From JAFASC01 sp036265935 (GTDB lineage: Bacteria; Pseudomonadota; Alphaproteobacteria; Rhizobiales; Beijerinckiaceae): a DNA stretch of 58,551 bases. The notes beneath the pieces are model-generated. The model saw only the letters and a program-made list of their open reading frames with translations. It ran no database searches and was not told the origin of the DNA. Position numbers and translations under genes: made by a program. Location of the stretch: positions 1 through 58,551 of the forward strand of contig DATAOB010000033.1 of the NCBI GenBank assembly GCA_036265935.1. The letters run 5' to 3'. Of this stretch, positions 24,611-32,091 are shown piece by piece; positions within the stretch are counted from its first letter, which is position 1, and the number at the start of each line of letters is the position of its first letter.

Positions 24611-25615
24611 CTATTTCGGCCGCAGCGGCCAGAACGCCGAGCCGGTGAATTCATAAACGAGCACGCCGTCTTGGTTAGTGCCGGTGTTGTGGCTGAAGAT
24701 CAGCCCCCAGCCCGGACGTGACGTCACGCGTTTGTCGGCAAGCTCGCTCGCAAACGAGATCGTATCACCGGCATAGACCGGCCGGTGCCAGCGCAATTTC
24801 GTAAAGCCGGGAGATGGACCGGGCCGCGGCGTGGGCTCACTGCTTGGCCCGCGTTCTCCTTCGAATTTTTTGCGGGTGTCGACGAACTGCTTCATCCACA
24901 TGGAAGCAGTGTGCCAGCCCGATGCGGCGAGCCGGCCGAAGAGACTGCGCTTTGCCGCCTCGTCATCGATGTGAAAAGGCTGCGGATCGTATTTCTGCGC
25001 AAAGTCGATGATCGACTCGCGCGTGAACGTCGCGCTGCCAAGCGTGGTTTTCGCTCCGACCGCCAAATCTTCGAACCAGACTGAGAGCGGCGGCGTTTGC
25101 CGGGCCGCTTCCTGCGGCTGCGGTGCCGATCCCTTCTCCTGCGGTGGCGGCGCAAAACTCGCCTCCGCCGCGCCGCGTTGACGAATGATTTGCGTATGCC
25201 TCTGCGTGAGCACCACCTCGCCGGATTGGTTTTCGACCGTGCACGACATGCCGACCAAACCCATTTCCGGACGCGATTTCGACGTACGCGTATCGAGAAT
25301 TTCGAGACGCCCACGGAGCCGATCGCCGGGCCGCACCGGCTTCACCCACCGCAATTCGTTGATGCCCGGTGCACCAAGTGAGGCGGTGTCCTTCAGCCAG
25401 CTATCGTAATTCATGCGCATGATGACGCAGGCGGTATGCCAACCGGACGCCGCCAATCCGCCGAGCATCAGCTGCTTCGCTGCTTCCTCGTCGATGTGGA
25501 AGGGCTGCGCGTCATAGACGGAAGCATAGGCGATGATCTCGTCCTTGGTGATCTCGCGCTCGCCGAGCGGCAGCACGTCGCCAGTGTGGAAATCTTCGAA
25601 ATAACGTTCCGGCAT
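24611..25615 (-). CDS. Tandem MaoC-like (R)-enoyl-CoA hydratase
   Basis: At 334 residues, it consists of two complete hot-dog MaoC domains (about 1-150 and 180-334) joined by a Pro/Gln-rich linker. Each has the hydratase-2 active-site pattern Asp-x4-His (YDAQPFHIDEEA and YDPQPFHIDDEA) and the following G-x-LAASGWHTA helix. Single-domain MaoC proteins pair as dimers, so this looks like an internal duplication giving a covalent dimer. In eukaryotic and fungal double-hot-dog hydratases only one half stays catalytic, whereas here both keep the Asp/His pair. The start at 25615 has GGGAA upstream and is preferred over 25633. It is followed by the M17 peptidase gene upstream on the same strand. Confidence 0.9.
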   Translation of the reverse strand: MPERYFEDFHTGDVLPLGEREITKDEIIAYASVYDAQPFHIDEEAAKQLMLGGLAASGWHTACVIMRMNYDSWLKDTASLGAPGINELRWVKPVRPGDRLRGRLEILDTRTSKSRPEMGLVGMSCTVENQSGEVVLTQRHTQIIRQRGAAEASFAPPPQEKGSAPQPQEAARQTPPLSVWFEDLAVGAKTTLGSATFTRESIIDFAQKYDPQPFHIDDEAAKRSLFGRLAASGWHTASMWMKQFVDTRKKFEGERGPSSEPTPRPGPSPGFTKLRWHRPVYAGDTISFASELADKRVTSRPGWGLIFSHNTGTNQDGVLVYEFTGSAFWPLRPK

Positions 25616-25685
25616 TCTGTTTCCCGTTTTCATTGACCAGTGGCGAATGCGGCAAGCCGCAAGCTCCCGTCATGTGACGGCAGCT

Positions 25686-27074
25686 CTATCGCTTCTGCGC
25701 GTAGCCGTCTGCCAACATCGAGAACAAGAGGCGCGCGACCTGCACCTCGCCGCCTTCGGGTTTTCCCGGCAGGGTTTTCGGATTCCAGGCGTAGACGTCG
25801 AAATGCGCCCAGGCGTTCGCGCGTTCCACGAAGCGACGCAGAAACAGCGCCGCGGTGATCGAGCCGGCGAATGGACCGGAGGAGACATTGACGAGATCGG
25901 AAATTTTTCCATCGAGTTCCTTGTCGTAGCGCGTCCACAGCGGCATGCGCCACACGGGATCGTGCACTTTGCGGCCGTGCTCCATGCACGCGACGGCGAG
26001 CGCCTCGTCATCCGAATACATCGGCGGCAGATCGGGCCCGAGCGCGACGCGCGCCGCGCCGGTGAGTGTGGCAAAATCGAAGAGAAGATCGGGCGCGTCT
26101 TCGTCGGCGAGCGCTAGCGCATCGGCGAGAATGAGGCGGCCCTCGGCGTCGGTGTTGCCGATTTCGACCGTCAGGCCTTTGCGGCTGCGATAAATATCGC
26201 CCGGCCGAAAAGCATTGCCGGCAATCGCATTCTCAACAATCGGGATGATGACGCGCAGCCGCAGCGACAGCTTCGCATCCATGATCATCGAGGCAAGCGC
26301 AAGCGCCGTGGCGGCACCACCCATATCTTTCTTCATGATCAGCATGCCGGCGCTCGGCTTAATGTCGAGCCCGCCCGTGTCGAAACACACGCCCTTGCCG
26401 ACGAGCGTGACTTTCGGCGCATCTTCCGGGCCGAAAGTGAAATCGACGATGCGCGGCGGCTCGGCGGACGCGCGCCCGACGGCGTGAATCAGCGGAAAAT
26501 TTTTGGCGAGCAAATCGTCGCCACGGACGACGCTGCAGCGGCTGCCGTGTTTCTCAGCAAGTGCGACGATCGCCTCTTCCAGCGCCTGCGGCCCGAGATC
26601 GTTTGTCGGCGTGTTGATGAGGTCGCGCCCGAGCGCCACCGCTTCGGCGGTCCGCTCGAATTGCACGCGATCGACGCCGTCCGGCGCGATAAGCCGTGGA
26701 CTCTCGTTCTTCGCTGCCTTGTATTTGCCGAAGCGATAGCTTGCGAGCAGAAAGGCGAGCGCTGCGAGCCCGCTCTCATGCGGCGCGTTGGCAAAGCGAT
26801 AGGTGCCGGCCGGCAGACGCGTCGCGAGTTCGCCCGGCAGGAACGGATCGGCCGTAGGCGCGCCGGCGCTATCGAGCGCGAACAGCACACGAGCGATCGC
26901 GCCGTCCTCATCCGGCACCAGCAACAGTCGTCCGGGCTTCGATTCGAAGCCGGCCGCCTTCGCAAAGGCACGCGCCCGCGCGGAAAGTGCAGCCTCGTCC
27001 CTCGGCCAGCTCTCGCGCGTCACGAAATGAATCGGAACGGCGTCGGGCGTGGGATCGGCAAAGGTCGGGGGCAT
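25686..27074 (-). CDS. Leucyl aminopeptidase family (M17) metallopeptidase
   Basis: This cytoplasmic di-metal aminopeptidase has 462 residues. The N-terminal domain (1-150) is variable. The catalytic domain has VGKGVCFDTGGLDIKPSAGM with the metal-binding Lys and Asp, MKKDMGGAA, and the M17 signature NTDAEGRLILADAL with the Asp and Glu ligands and catalytic Arg. All metal ligands appear intact. It releases N-terminal amino acids during peptide turnover. It is divergent from the TPR lipoprotein gene across 45 bp and 70 bp upstream of the MaoC gene on the same strand, so the two may be co-transcribed. Confidence 0.93.
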   Translation of the reverse strand: MPPTFADPTPDAVPIHFVTRESWPRDEAALSARARAFAKAAGFESKPGRLLLVPDEDGAIARVLFALDSAGAPTADPFLPGELATRLPAGTYRFANAPHESGLAALAFLLASYRFGKYKAAKNESPRLIAPDGVDRVQFERTAEAVALGRDLINTPTNDLGPQALEEAIVALAEKHGSRCSVVRGDDLLAKNFPLIHAVGRASAEPPRIVDFTFGPEDAPKVTLVGKGVCFDTGGLDIKPSAGMLIMKKDMGGAATALALASMIMDAKLSLRLRVIIPIVENAIAGNAFRPGDIYRSRKGLTVEIGNTDAEGRLILADALALADEDAPDLLFDFATLTGAARVALGPDLPPMYSDDEALAVACMEHGRKVHDPVWRMPLWTRYDKELDGKISDLVNVSSGPFAGSITAALFLRRFVERANAWAHFDVYAWNPKTLPGKPEGGEVQVARLLFSMLADGYAQKR

Positions 27075-27119
27075 CGGCGCTCCGGGCGGCGTTAACCGCG
27101 AGTTAGGGTTAACGCTTTA

Positions 27120-28044
27120 TTGCTGAGCGCCCGCATTGCAAAGCCCCGGACGTACCCCGTGACCCTAGGTACGCTTCCTCGCATCTTTCGCTCTCTCGTA
27201 CCCCGCGCCGCCGTGCTTGCGGGCTCGCTCACCCTCGCCGGATGCAACAGCATCCGCGAGATGACGAGCGGCCTCACCGAGAGCACCGAGCTGCCAAAGA
27301 ATGCGGGCGCGCTCAATCGCTTCGCCGAGGATTGGGGCCAGCGCTACGACCGTAGTCCGAAGGATAAGAAGACGGCGATGACCTATGCGAACGCGCTGCG
27401 CGCGCTCGGCCAGCATGCGCAGGCCGTTGCCGTGCTGCAGGGCATCGCCGCCCGCAACCTGGGATCGCGAGGTGCTCGGCGCCTATGGCAAGGCGCGTGC
27501 CGACGCGGGCGTCTGAAAGAAGCCTCGACGGTGCTCGCCAATGCGCATACGCCGGAGCGGCCGAACTGGTCGATTCTATCGGCCCAGGGTTCCGTCGCCG
27601 ATCAGCTCGGCGATCACGAGCAGGCGCAGAATTATTACAAGGCCGCGATACGCATGCGGCCGGACGAGCCGAGCGTCATGTCCAATCTCGGCCTATCTTA
27701 CGCGCTGAACAAGCAATTGCCGCAGGCCGAAGAGACGCTGCGCGACGCGGCCAACAACCCCAAAGCCGACATGCGCATCCGCCAGAAATCTCGCGCTTGT
27801 GCTGGCGCTCGAGGGCAAGTTTGGCGAAGCCGAGAACTGGTCGCGCCGCGATTTGGCGCCGATCGACGCGGCGGCCAATGTCGCCTCGATCCGCAAGATG
27901 ATCGCGCAGTCCAACACTTGGCGCGATTTGCAGCAGTTCGACCGTCAGGCGCAGCGGAAAGACCCGGCGAAGAACTCGACCAGTGTCGCGGCAACGCGCC
28001 CGGTGAAGCAGGAAATTCCCGCGAGCCTCGCCAACGCGGATTAG
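27120..28044 (+). pseudogene. TPR lipoprotein (TadD-like) with three indels
   Basis: A lipoprotein signal with lipobox LTLAGC is followed by tetratricopeptide repeats, the layout of TadD, an outer-membrane pilotin-like protein of Flp pilus systems. The frame shifts near 27465 (REVLGAYGKARADAG continues in another frame), shifts back near 27515 (RLKEASTVLANAH), and shifts again near 27790. From there LALVLALEGKFGEAENWSRRDL continues to the stop at 28042-28044. Three single-base indels restore one clean protein of about 305 residues. The start could be TTG 27120 or a GTG near 27159. No other tad genes are in the window. Whether this is decay or sequencing error cannot be decided here. Confidence 0.7.
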
Positions 28045-28050
28045 CGAGTG

Positions 28051-28590
28051 CTAGTGGCCGGCGAACGCGATCAGCGTTCGCACCGGCACACCGAGCGCCT
28101 CGATCTTCTTCCGGCCGCCGAGATCGGGCAGGTCGATGACAAAGCAGGCGACGACCAATTCGGCGCCGAGCTGCTTCAATAATTTCACCGCCGCCTCCGC
28201 CGTGCCGCCGGTGGCGACGAGATCGTCGATGAGCACGACGCGCTCGCCCGGCGTGACCGCGTCGGCATGCATTTCCATCTCGTCGATGCCGTATTCGAGC
28301 GAATAGCCGATCGACACTTTGGCGTGCGGCAGCTTGCCCTTCTTGCGGATCGGCACGAAACCGGTGGAAAGCTGGTGCGCGATGGCGCCCCCGAGAATGA
28401 AGCCACGCGCCTCGATGCCCGCGACTTTGTCGATCTTCGTGCCGGCGAAAGGGTGCACGAGCTCATCGACGGCGCGGCGGAACGCACGCGCATTGCCGAG
28501 CAAAGTGGTGATGTCGCGGAACAATATGCCGGGCTTCGGATGATCCGGGATCGTGCGGATCGCAGCGCGCAGGTCGTCTTCAAGCGTCAT
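28051..28590 (-). CDS. apt: Adenine phosphoribosyltransferase
   Basis: The 179-residue purine salvage enzyme makes AMP from adenine and PRPP. The PRPP-binding signature VVLIDDLVATGGTAEAA is intact, and the N-terminal IPDHPKPGILFRDITTLL and IEARGFILGGAIAHQL are typical Apt blocks. The start at 28590 (MTLEDDLRAAI) fits the family. It is the last gene of a minus-strand series rplY-pth-gtrA-apt, 17 bp after the GtrA-like gene, and converges on the TPR gene with 6 bp between stops. Confidence 0.95.
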   Translation of the reverse strand: MTLEDDLRAAIRTIPDHPKPGILFRDITTLLGNARAFRRAVDELVHPFAGTKIDKVAGIEARGFILGGAIAHQLSTGFVPIRKKGKLPHAKVSIGYSLEYGIDEMEMHADAVTPGERVVLIDDLVATGGTAEAAVKLLKQLGAELVVACFVIDLPDLGGRKKIEALGVPVRTLIAFAGH

Positions 28591-28607
28591 TGCGAACCTC
28601 GAAAGAA

Positions 28608-29000
28608 TCAAGCCGGCGCGCCGCCGCCGAACGTCCAGAGCTTGTTGGCAAGAAAATTCCAGAACATGACGATGCCGGTCGTCAAGACCTGCGCCGGCAA
28701 ATACGGCGCGCCTATCCGGTCGACGAGGACATGCATGATGATCCAGGTCAGCATGAAGCCGATGCTGGAGACGGTGGCGAAACGCCAGGTGGCCTCTTCA
28801 TGCGGGCGATCGCTCGCGAATGTGTGACGGCGGTTCAGGATGTAGGAAACAAAGCCGCCGCAAACGAAGCCGACCAGAGTCGCCGGGACGGGACGCCAAT
28901 GCGCGCCTTCGACCAGAATGAACAACGTGCCGTAATGCACGCCGGCGGCGATGAAGCCGACGATGACGAAGGTCGAGAATTCCCGGCGGATAGATCTCAT
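28608..29000 (-). CDS. GtrA-like membrane protein
   Basis: The 130-residue protein has four predicted membrane helices and the GtrA family features: FVIVGFIAAGVHYGTLFIL early, a Phe-Val-x-Asn-type turn in GGFVSYILNRRHTF, and the end FWNFLANKLWTF. GtrA proteins help move bactoprenol-linked sugars across the inner membrane during cell-surface glycosylation. Its ATG overlaps the pth stop codon (ATGA), so it is translationally coupled to pth. No glycosyltransferase is next to it. Confidence 0.88.
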   Translation of the reverse strand: MRSIRREFSTFVIVGFIAAGVHYGTLFILVEGAHWRPVPATLVGFVCGGFVSYILNRRHTFASDRPHEEATWRFATVSSIGFMLTWIIMHVLVDRIGAPYLPAQVLTTGIVMFWNFLANKLWTFGGGAPA

Positions 29001-29605
29001 TCGCGCGCGCCCACGCGATCTACATCCTTAAAGCCGGCAGCCTCCATCGCGAGATGCACCTTGCTCTGGAAATGCACGTCATCGCCTTTGACGAGGAGCG
29101 GGATTTCATCGGCTGTCGCTTTGCACAAACCTTCCACCCACGGCTCCTCGCTCTTGGCGAAATCGCTGAGTACGTAGGAATAGACGAGCGCCTTGTCGCC
29201 GGGGTGGCCGATGCCGAGGCGCACGCGTCTATAATCATTGCCCATATGCGCGGTGATCGAGCGCAAACCGTTGTGTCCGGCATTGCCGCCGCCGACCTTC
29301 ACACGCAACTTTCCCGGCGCGAGGTCGAGCTCGTCGTGGAACACGATGATGTCGTCGAGCTCGATCTTGTAGAACCGCGCCGCCTCGTGCACGGCGCGGC
29401 CGGAATCGTTCATGAAAGTTTGCGGCTCGATCAAGATGATGCGCTCGCCGGCGATCTGGCCTTCGCTGCTACGCGATTGGAAGCGCGCGCGGAACGGCGC
29501 AAAAGCATAGCGCCGCGCGATCGCCTCGACCGCCATGAAGCCGATATTGTGGCGATTGCGCGCATGGCGCGCACCGGGATTGCCGAGGCCGACGAAGAGC
29601 AGCAT
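28997..29605 (-). CDS. pth: Peptidyl-tRNA hydrolase
   Basis: The 202-residue enzyme recycles peptidyl-tRNAs released from stalled ribosomes. Signatures are LLFVGLGNPGARHARNRHNIGF (N-terminal block with the catalytic His in RHNIGF), EPQTFMNDSG with the substrate-binding Asn, and GGGNAGHNGLRSI with the second Asn/His. The start at 29605 (MLLFVGLGNPG) fits the family better than 29644. It follows rplY by 78 bp on the same strand, the usual alphaproteobacterial order, and overlaps the GtrA-like gene. Confidence 0.95.
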   Translation of the reverse strand: MLLFVGLGNPGARHARNRHNIGFMAVEAIARRYAFAPFRARFQSRSSEGQIAGERIILIEPQTFMNDSGRAVHEAARFYKIELDDIIVFHDELDLAPGKLRVKVGGGNAGHNGLRSITAHMGNDYRRVRLGIGHPGDKALVYSYVLSDFAKSEEPWVEGLCKATADEIPLLVKGDDVHFQSKVHLAMEAAGFKDVDRVGARE

Positions 29606-29683
29606 GGCGATCCGGTGCACCTGTCGCGATCGCGCGATGCGCAAACGCCGGAGCGATTACGCATCCGCTGATGCCGAAAGCGA

Positions 29684-30403
29684 TTACTTCTTCTTCTTCT
29701 CGTCCTTGGCGGGCGCAGCCTTCGCGTCCGCAGCGGGCGCTGCGGCGGCGGGCGTTGCTCCGGCAGCCGCCGGTGCAGCCGCCCCGGGCGCGGCCGCGGC
29801 GGTCGTCGCTGCCGCAGGCGCTGCTTCCTCGGCACGCGCGCTCGGTGGGGCGAGCGTCACCACGGTGAAGTCGCGGTCGCGGATCGTCGGCGTGCAGCCC
29901 TCCGGCAGCTTGATTGCCGAGATGTGCAGCGAATCGTTGAAATCGAGGCCGGTCAGGTCCGCGGTAAGCGAGGCTGGGATGTTGTCGGCCGGAACCTGCA
30001 TCTCGACCGTGTGCCGCACGACGTTCAGCGAGCCGCCGCGTTTCAGGCCGGGCGCCGCCTCGTGGTTGATGAAGCGGACGGGAACATCGACGCGGATGCG
30101 GGTGCCGGGTTTCAGCCGCAGGAAATCCACGTGCAGCGGCGTGTCCTTGACGACGTCGAGCTGGTAGTCGCGTGGGATCGCCCGCTGCTTTTTGCCCTCG
30201 ACCTCGATCTCGAAGATCGTCGTCAGGAATTTGCCCTGATAAATCAGCTGGTTGAGCGTCTTGTGATCGAGCGAGATCGGCTGCGGAGCTTCGCCCCCGC
30301 CGTAGATTACGCCCGGAATACGACCTTCACGGCGAACGCTGCGGGCGGCCCCCTTGCCGCTCCCGCTACGCACCGCGGCCGCGAGTTGCTTTGCCTCGGC
30401 CAT
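29684..30403 (-). CDS. rplY: 50S ribosomal protein L25 (general stress protein Ctc form)
   Basis: The 239-residue long form has an N-terminal L25 5S-rRNA-binding domain (ARSVRREGRIPGVIYGGGEAPQPI), a C-terminal TL5 beta domain (to about residue 190, ending DRDFTVVTLAPPS), and a long Ala/Pro-rich tail ending in a Lys run. Alphaproteobacterial L25 commonly carries such a low-complexity tail. The start MAEAKQLAA at 30403 is the family start. In related genomes prs lies directly upstream; here a plus-strand channel gene sits between prs and rplY. Confidence 0.95.
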   Translation of the reverse strand: MAEAKQLAAAVRSGSGKGAARSVRREGRIPGVIYGGGEAPQPISLDHKTLNQLIYQGKFLTTIFEIEVEGKKQRAIPRDYQLDVVKDTPLHVDFLRLKPGTRIRVDVPVRFINHEAAPGLKRGGSLNVVRHTVEMQVPADNIPASLTADLTGLDFNDSLHISAIKLPEGCTPTIRDRDFTVVTLAPPSARAEEAAPAAATTAAAAPGAAAPAAAGATPAAAAPAADAKAAPAKDEKKKK

Positions 30404-30497
30404 TGCGATGTCCTTCTTGGGAATTTGCGTCCTCGCCTCCAGGGGTGTCGGAAACGGACGCGCGCGGCTTATAGCGGACCCGCAGCGGATTTTGCAA

Positions 30498-31139
30498 ATG
30501 TATCCAAAGGCCAGGCTTGATGCGCTGACCGACGGCATTTTTGCCGTCGCGATGACGCTGCTCGTCCTCGAGCTGCGTGTCCCAGATCAGCCGGTGGCCG
30601 ACAGCGCCGCACTCTGGCAGGCGCTGAAGGACCTGTGGCCGAAATTCTTCCCCTATCTCCTGAGCTTTCTCGTCCTCGGCAACAGCTGGCTGTCGAAAAT
30701 CCGCGTCCGCATGGCGGGCGAACATGTGACCCGCACCTATGCGATCTTCTGGCTCCTAAACCTGCTGCTTGTCACCTGCGTGCCGTTCTCGACCATGCTG
30801 GTCGGGCGCTATGCCGATGTGCCGCTCGCGATCTGGATTTATGTCGGCAATCTCGGACTGAACGGCGTGACCGCGCTCGCCATGGTGACGTCCATGCGCG
30901 AAGCACATCAAGCCAGCGCAGAGCGGCGCGGCGGCGTCACGGTTCTGATAATCTCTTGCGTGGTTGCCGCCATCATTGCCGTCTTCGCGCCGCAACAGGC
31001 GCTCTGGGCTTTGATGCTCAACGCCCTGCCGATCCTCGCTTCCCGGAAAAGCCGGCCGCGCCTAGTCAAACAGGCTCGAGACGCTCTCTTCTTTGGCCGT
31101 ACGCGCGATCGCCTCGCCGATGAGCGGCCCGATCGATAG
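30498..31139 (+). CDS. TMEM175-family potassium channel-like protein (DUF1211)
   Basis: At 213 residues, it opens with the family hallmark RLDALTDGIFAVAMTLLVLEL on the first membrane helix, the pore-lining helix of bacterial TMEM175 K+ channels. Five further helices follow, ending near residue 180, and a basic C-terminus. Bacterial members are six-helix subunits assembling as tetramers. The ATG at 30498 lies divergently 95 bp from the rplY start. Its 3' end overlaps the end of prs by 78 bp on the opposite strand, so its last 26 codons are antisense to prs. Confidence 0.88.
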   Translation: MYPKARLDALTDGIFAVAMTLLVLELRVPDQPVADSAALWQALKDLWPKFFPYLLSFLVLGNSWLSKIRVRMAGEHVTRTYAIFWLLNLLLVTCVPFSTMLVGRYADVPLAIWIYVGNLGLNGVTALAMVTSMREAHQASAERRGGVTVLIISCVVAAIIAVFAPQQALWALMLNALPILASRKSRPRLVKQARDALFFGRTRDRLADERPDR

Positions 31140-31994
31140 CGTGCGGATGTTCTTCGCCACGCGCACCGCTTCCGTCGGATGGATGGTATCGGTCACGACG
31201 AGCTCCTTCAGATGCGAGGCGGAGATGCGCGCGACCGCACCGCCCGAGAGCACGCCGTGCGTGATGTAGGCGCGGACCTCGGTCGCGCCTTCCTTCAATA
31301 GCGCGTCGGCGGCATTGCAGAGCGTACCGCCGGAATCGACGATGTCGTCGACAAGGATGCAGCTGCGTCCCGAGACTTCGCCGATGATGTTCATGACTTC
31401 GGATTCACCGGCGCGCTCGCGGCGTTTGTCGACGATGGCGAGCGACGCATCGATGCGTTTTGCGAGCGCGCGGGCGCGCACGACGCCGCCGACGTCGGGC
31501 GAGACGACGACGACGTTCTTGACGTCGAGCCGCTCCTTGATGTCGCGCACCATCACCGGCGCGGCGAAAAGATTATCGGTCGGGATGTCAAAAAAGCCTT
31601 GGATTTGGCCCGCGTGGAGATCGACCGTCAGCACGCGGTCGGCGCCGGCGCGGGTGATCAGATTGGCGACGAGCTTGGCGGAGATCGGCGTGCGCGAACC
31701 GGATTTCCGATCCTGCCGGGCGTAGCCGAAGTAGGGAATGACCGCCGTGATGCGCTTGGCCGAGGAGCGCCGCAGCGCATCGGCCATGATCAACAATTCC
31801 ATCAGGTGGTCGTTGGCCGGGAACGAGGTCGACTGGACGACAAACGTGTCCTCGCCGCGCACGTTTTCCTGGATCTCGACGAAAATCTCCATGTCGGCGA
31901 AGCGCCGGACCTGACAGTTTGTCAGCGGCAGGCCGAGATAGGCGGCGATCGCCTCGGTCAGGGCGCGATTGGAATTTCCCGCCAGGATTTTCAT
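31062..31994 (-). CDS. prs: Ribose-phosphate pyrophosphokinase
   Basis: The 310-residue enzyme makes PRPP from ribose 5-phosphate and ATP. Present are the N-terminal FADMEIFVEIQENVRGEDTFV, the flexible loop YFGYARQDRKSGSRTPISAK, VDLHAGQIQGFFDIP and the PRPP-binding signature CILVDDIVDSGGTLCNAA. Length matches class I enzymes. Its product feeds apt and upp, both encoded in this window. It lies 97 bp downstream of the ppdK stop on the same strand. Confidence 0.97.
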   Translation of the reverse strand: MKILAGNSNRALTEAIAAYLGLPLTNCQVRRFADMEIFVEIQENVRGEDTFVVQSTSFPANDHLMELLIMADALRRSSAKRITAVIPYFGYARQDRKSGSRTPISAKLVANLITRAGADRVLTVDLHAGQIQGFFDIPTDNLFAAPVMVRDIKERLDVKNVVVVSPDVGGVVRARALAKRIDASLAIVDKRRERAGESEVMNIIGEVSGRSCILVDDIVDSGGTLCNAADALLKEGATEVRAYITHGVLSGGAVARISASHLKELVVTDTIHPTEAVRVAKNIRTLSIGPLIGEAIARTAKEESVSSLFD

Positions 31995-32091
31995 TCCAGC
32001 TCCGCAGCCAAGCTCGCCGCGGGCGTCTTACCAGCGCTGTTGCGGCGCGGCAATATGACGGGGCTGCGACAGCGGAACTGTTGCGCCGGTG

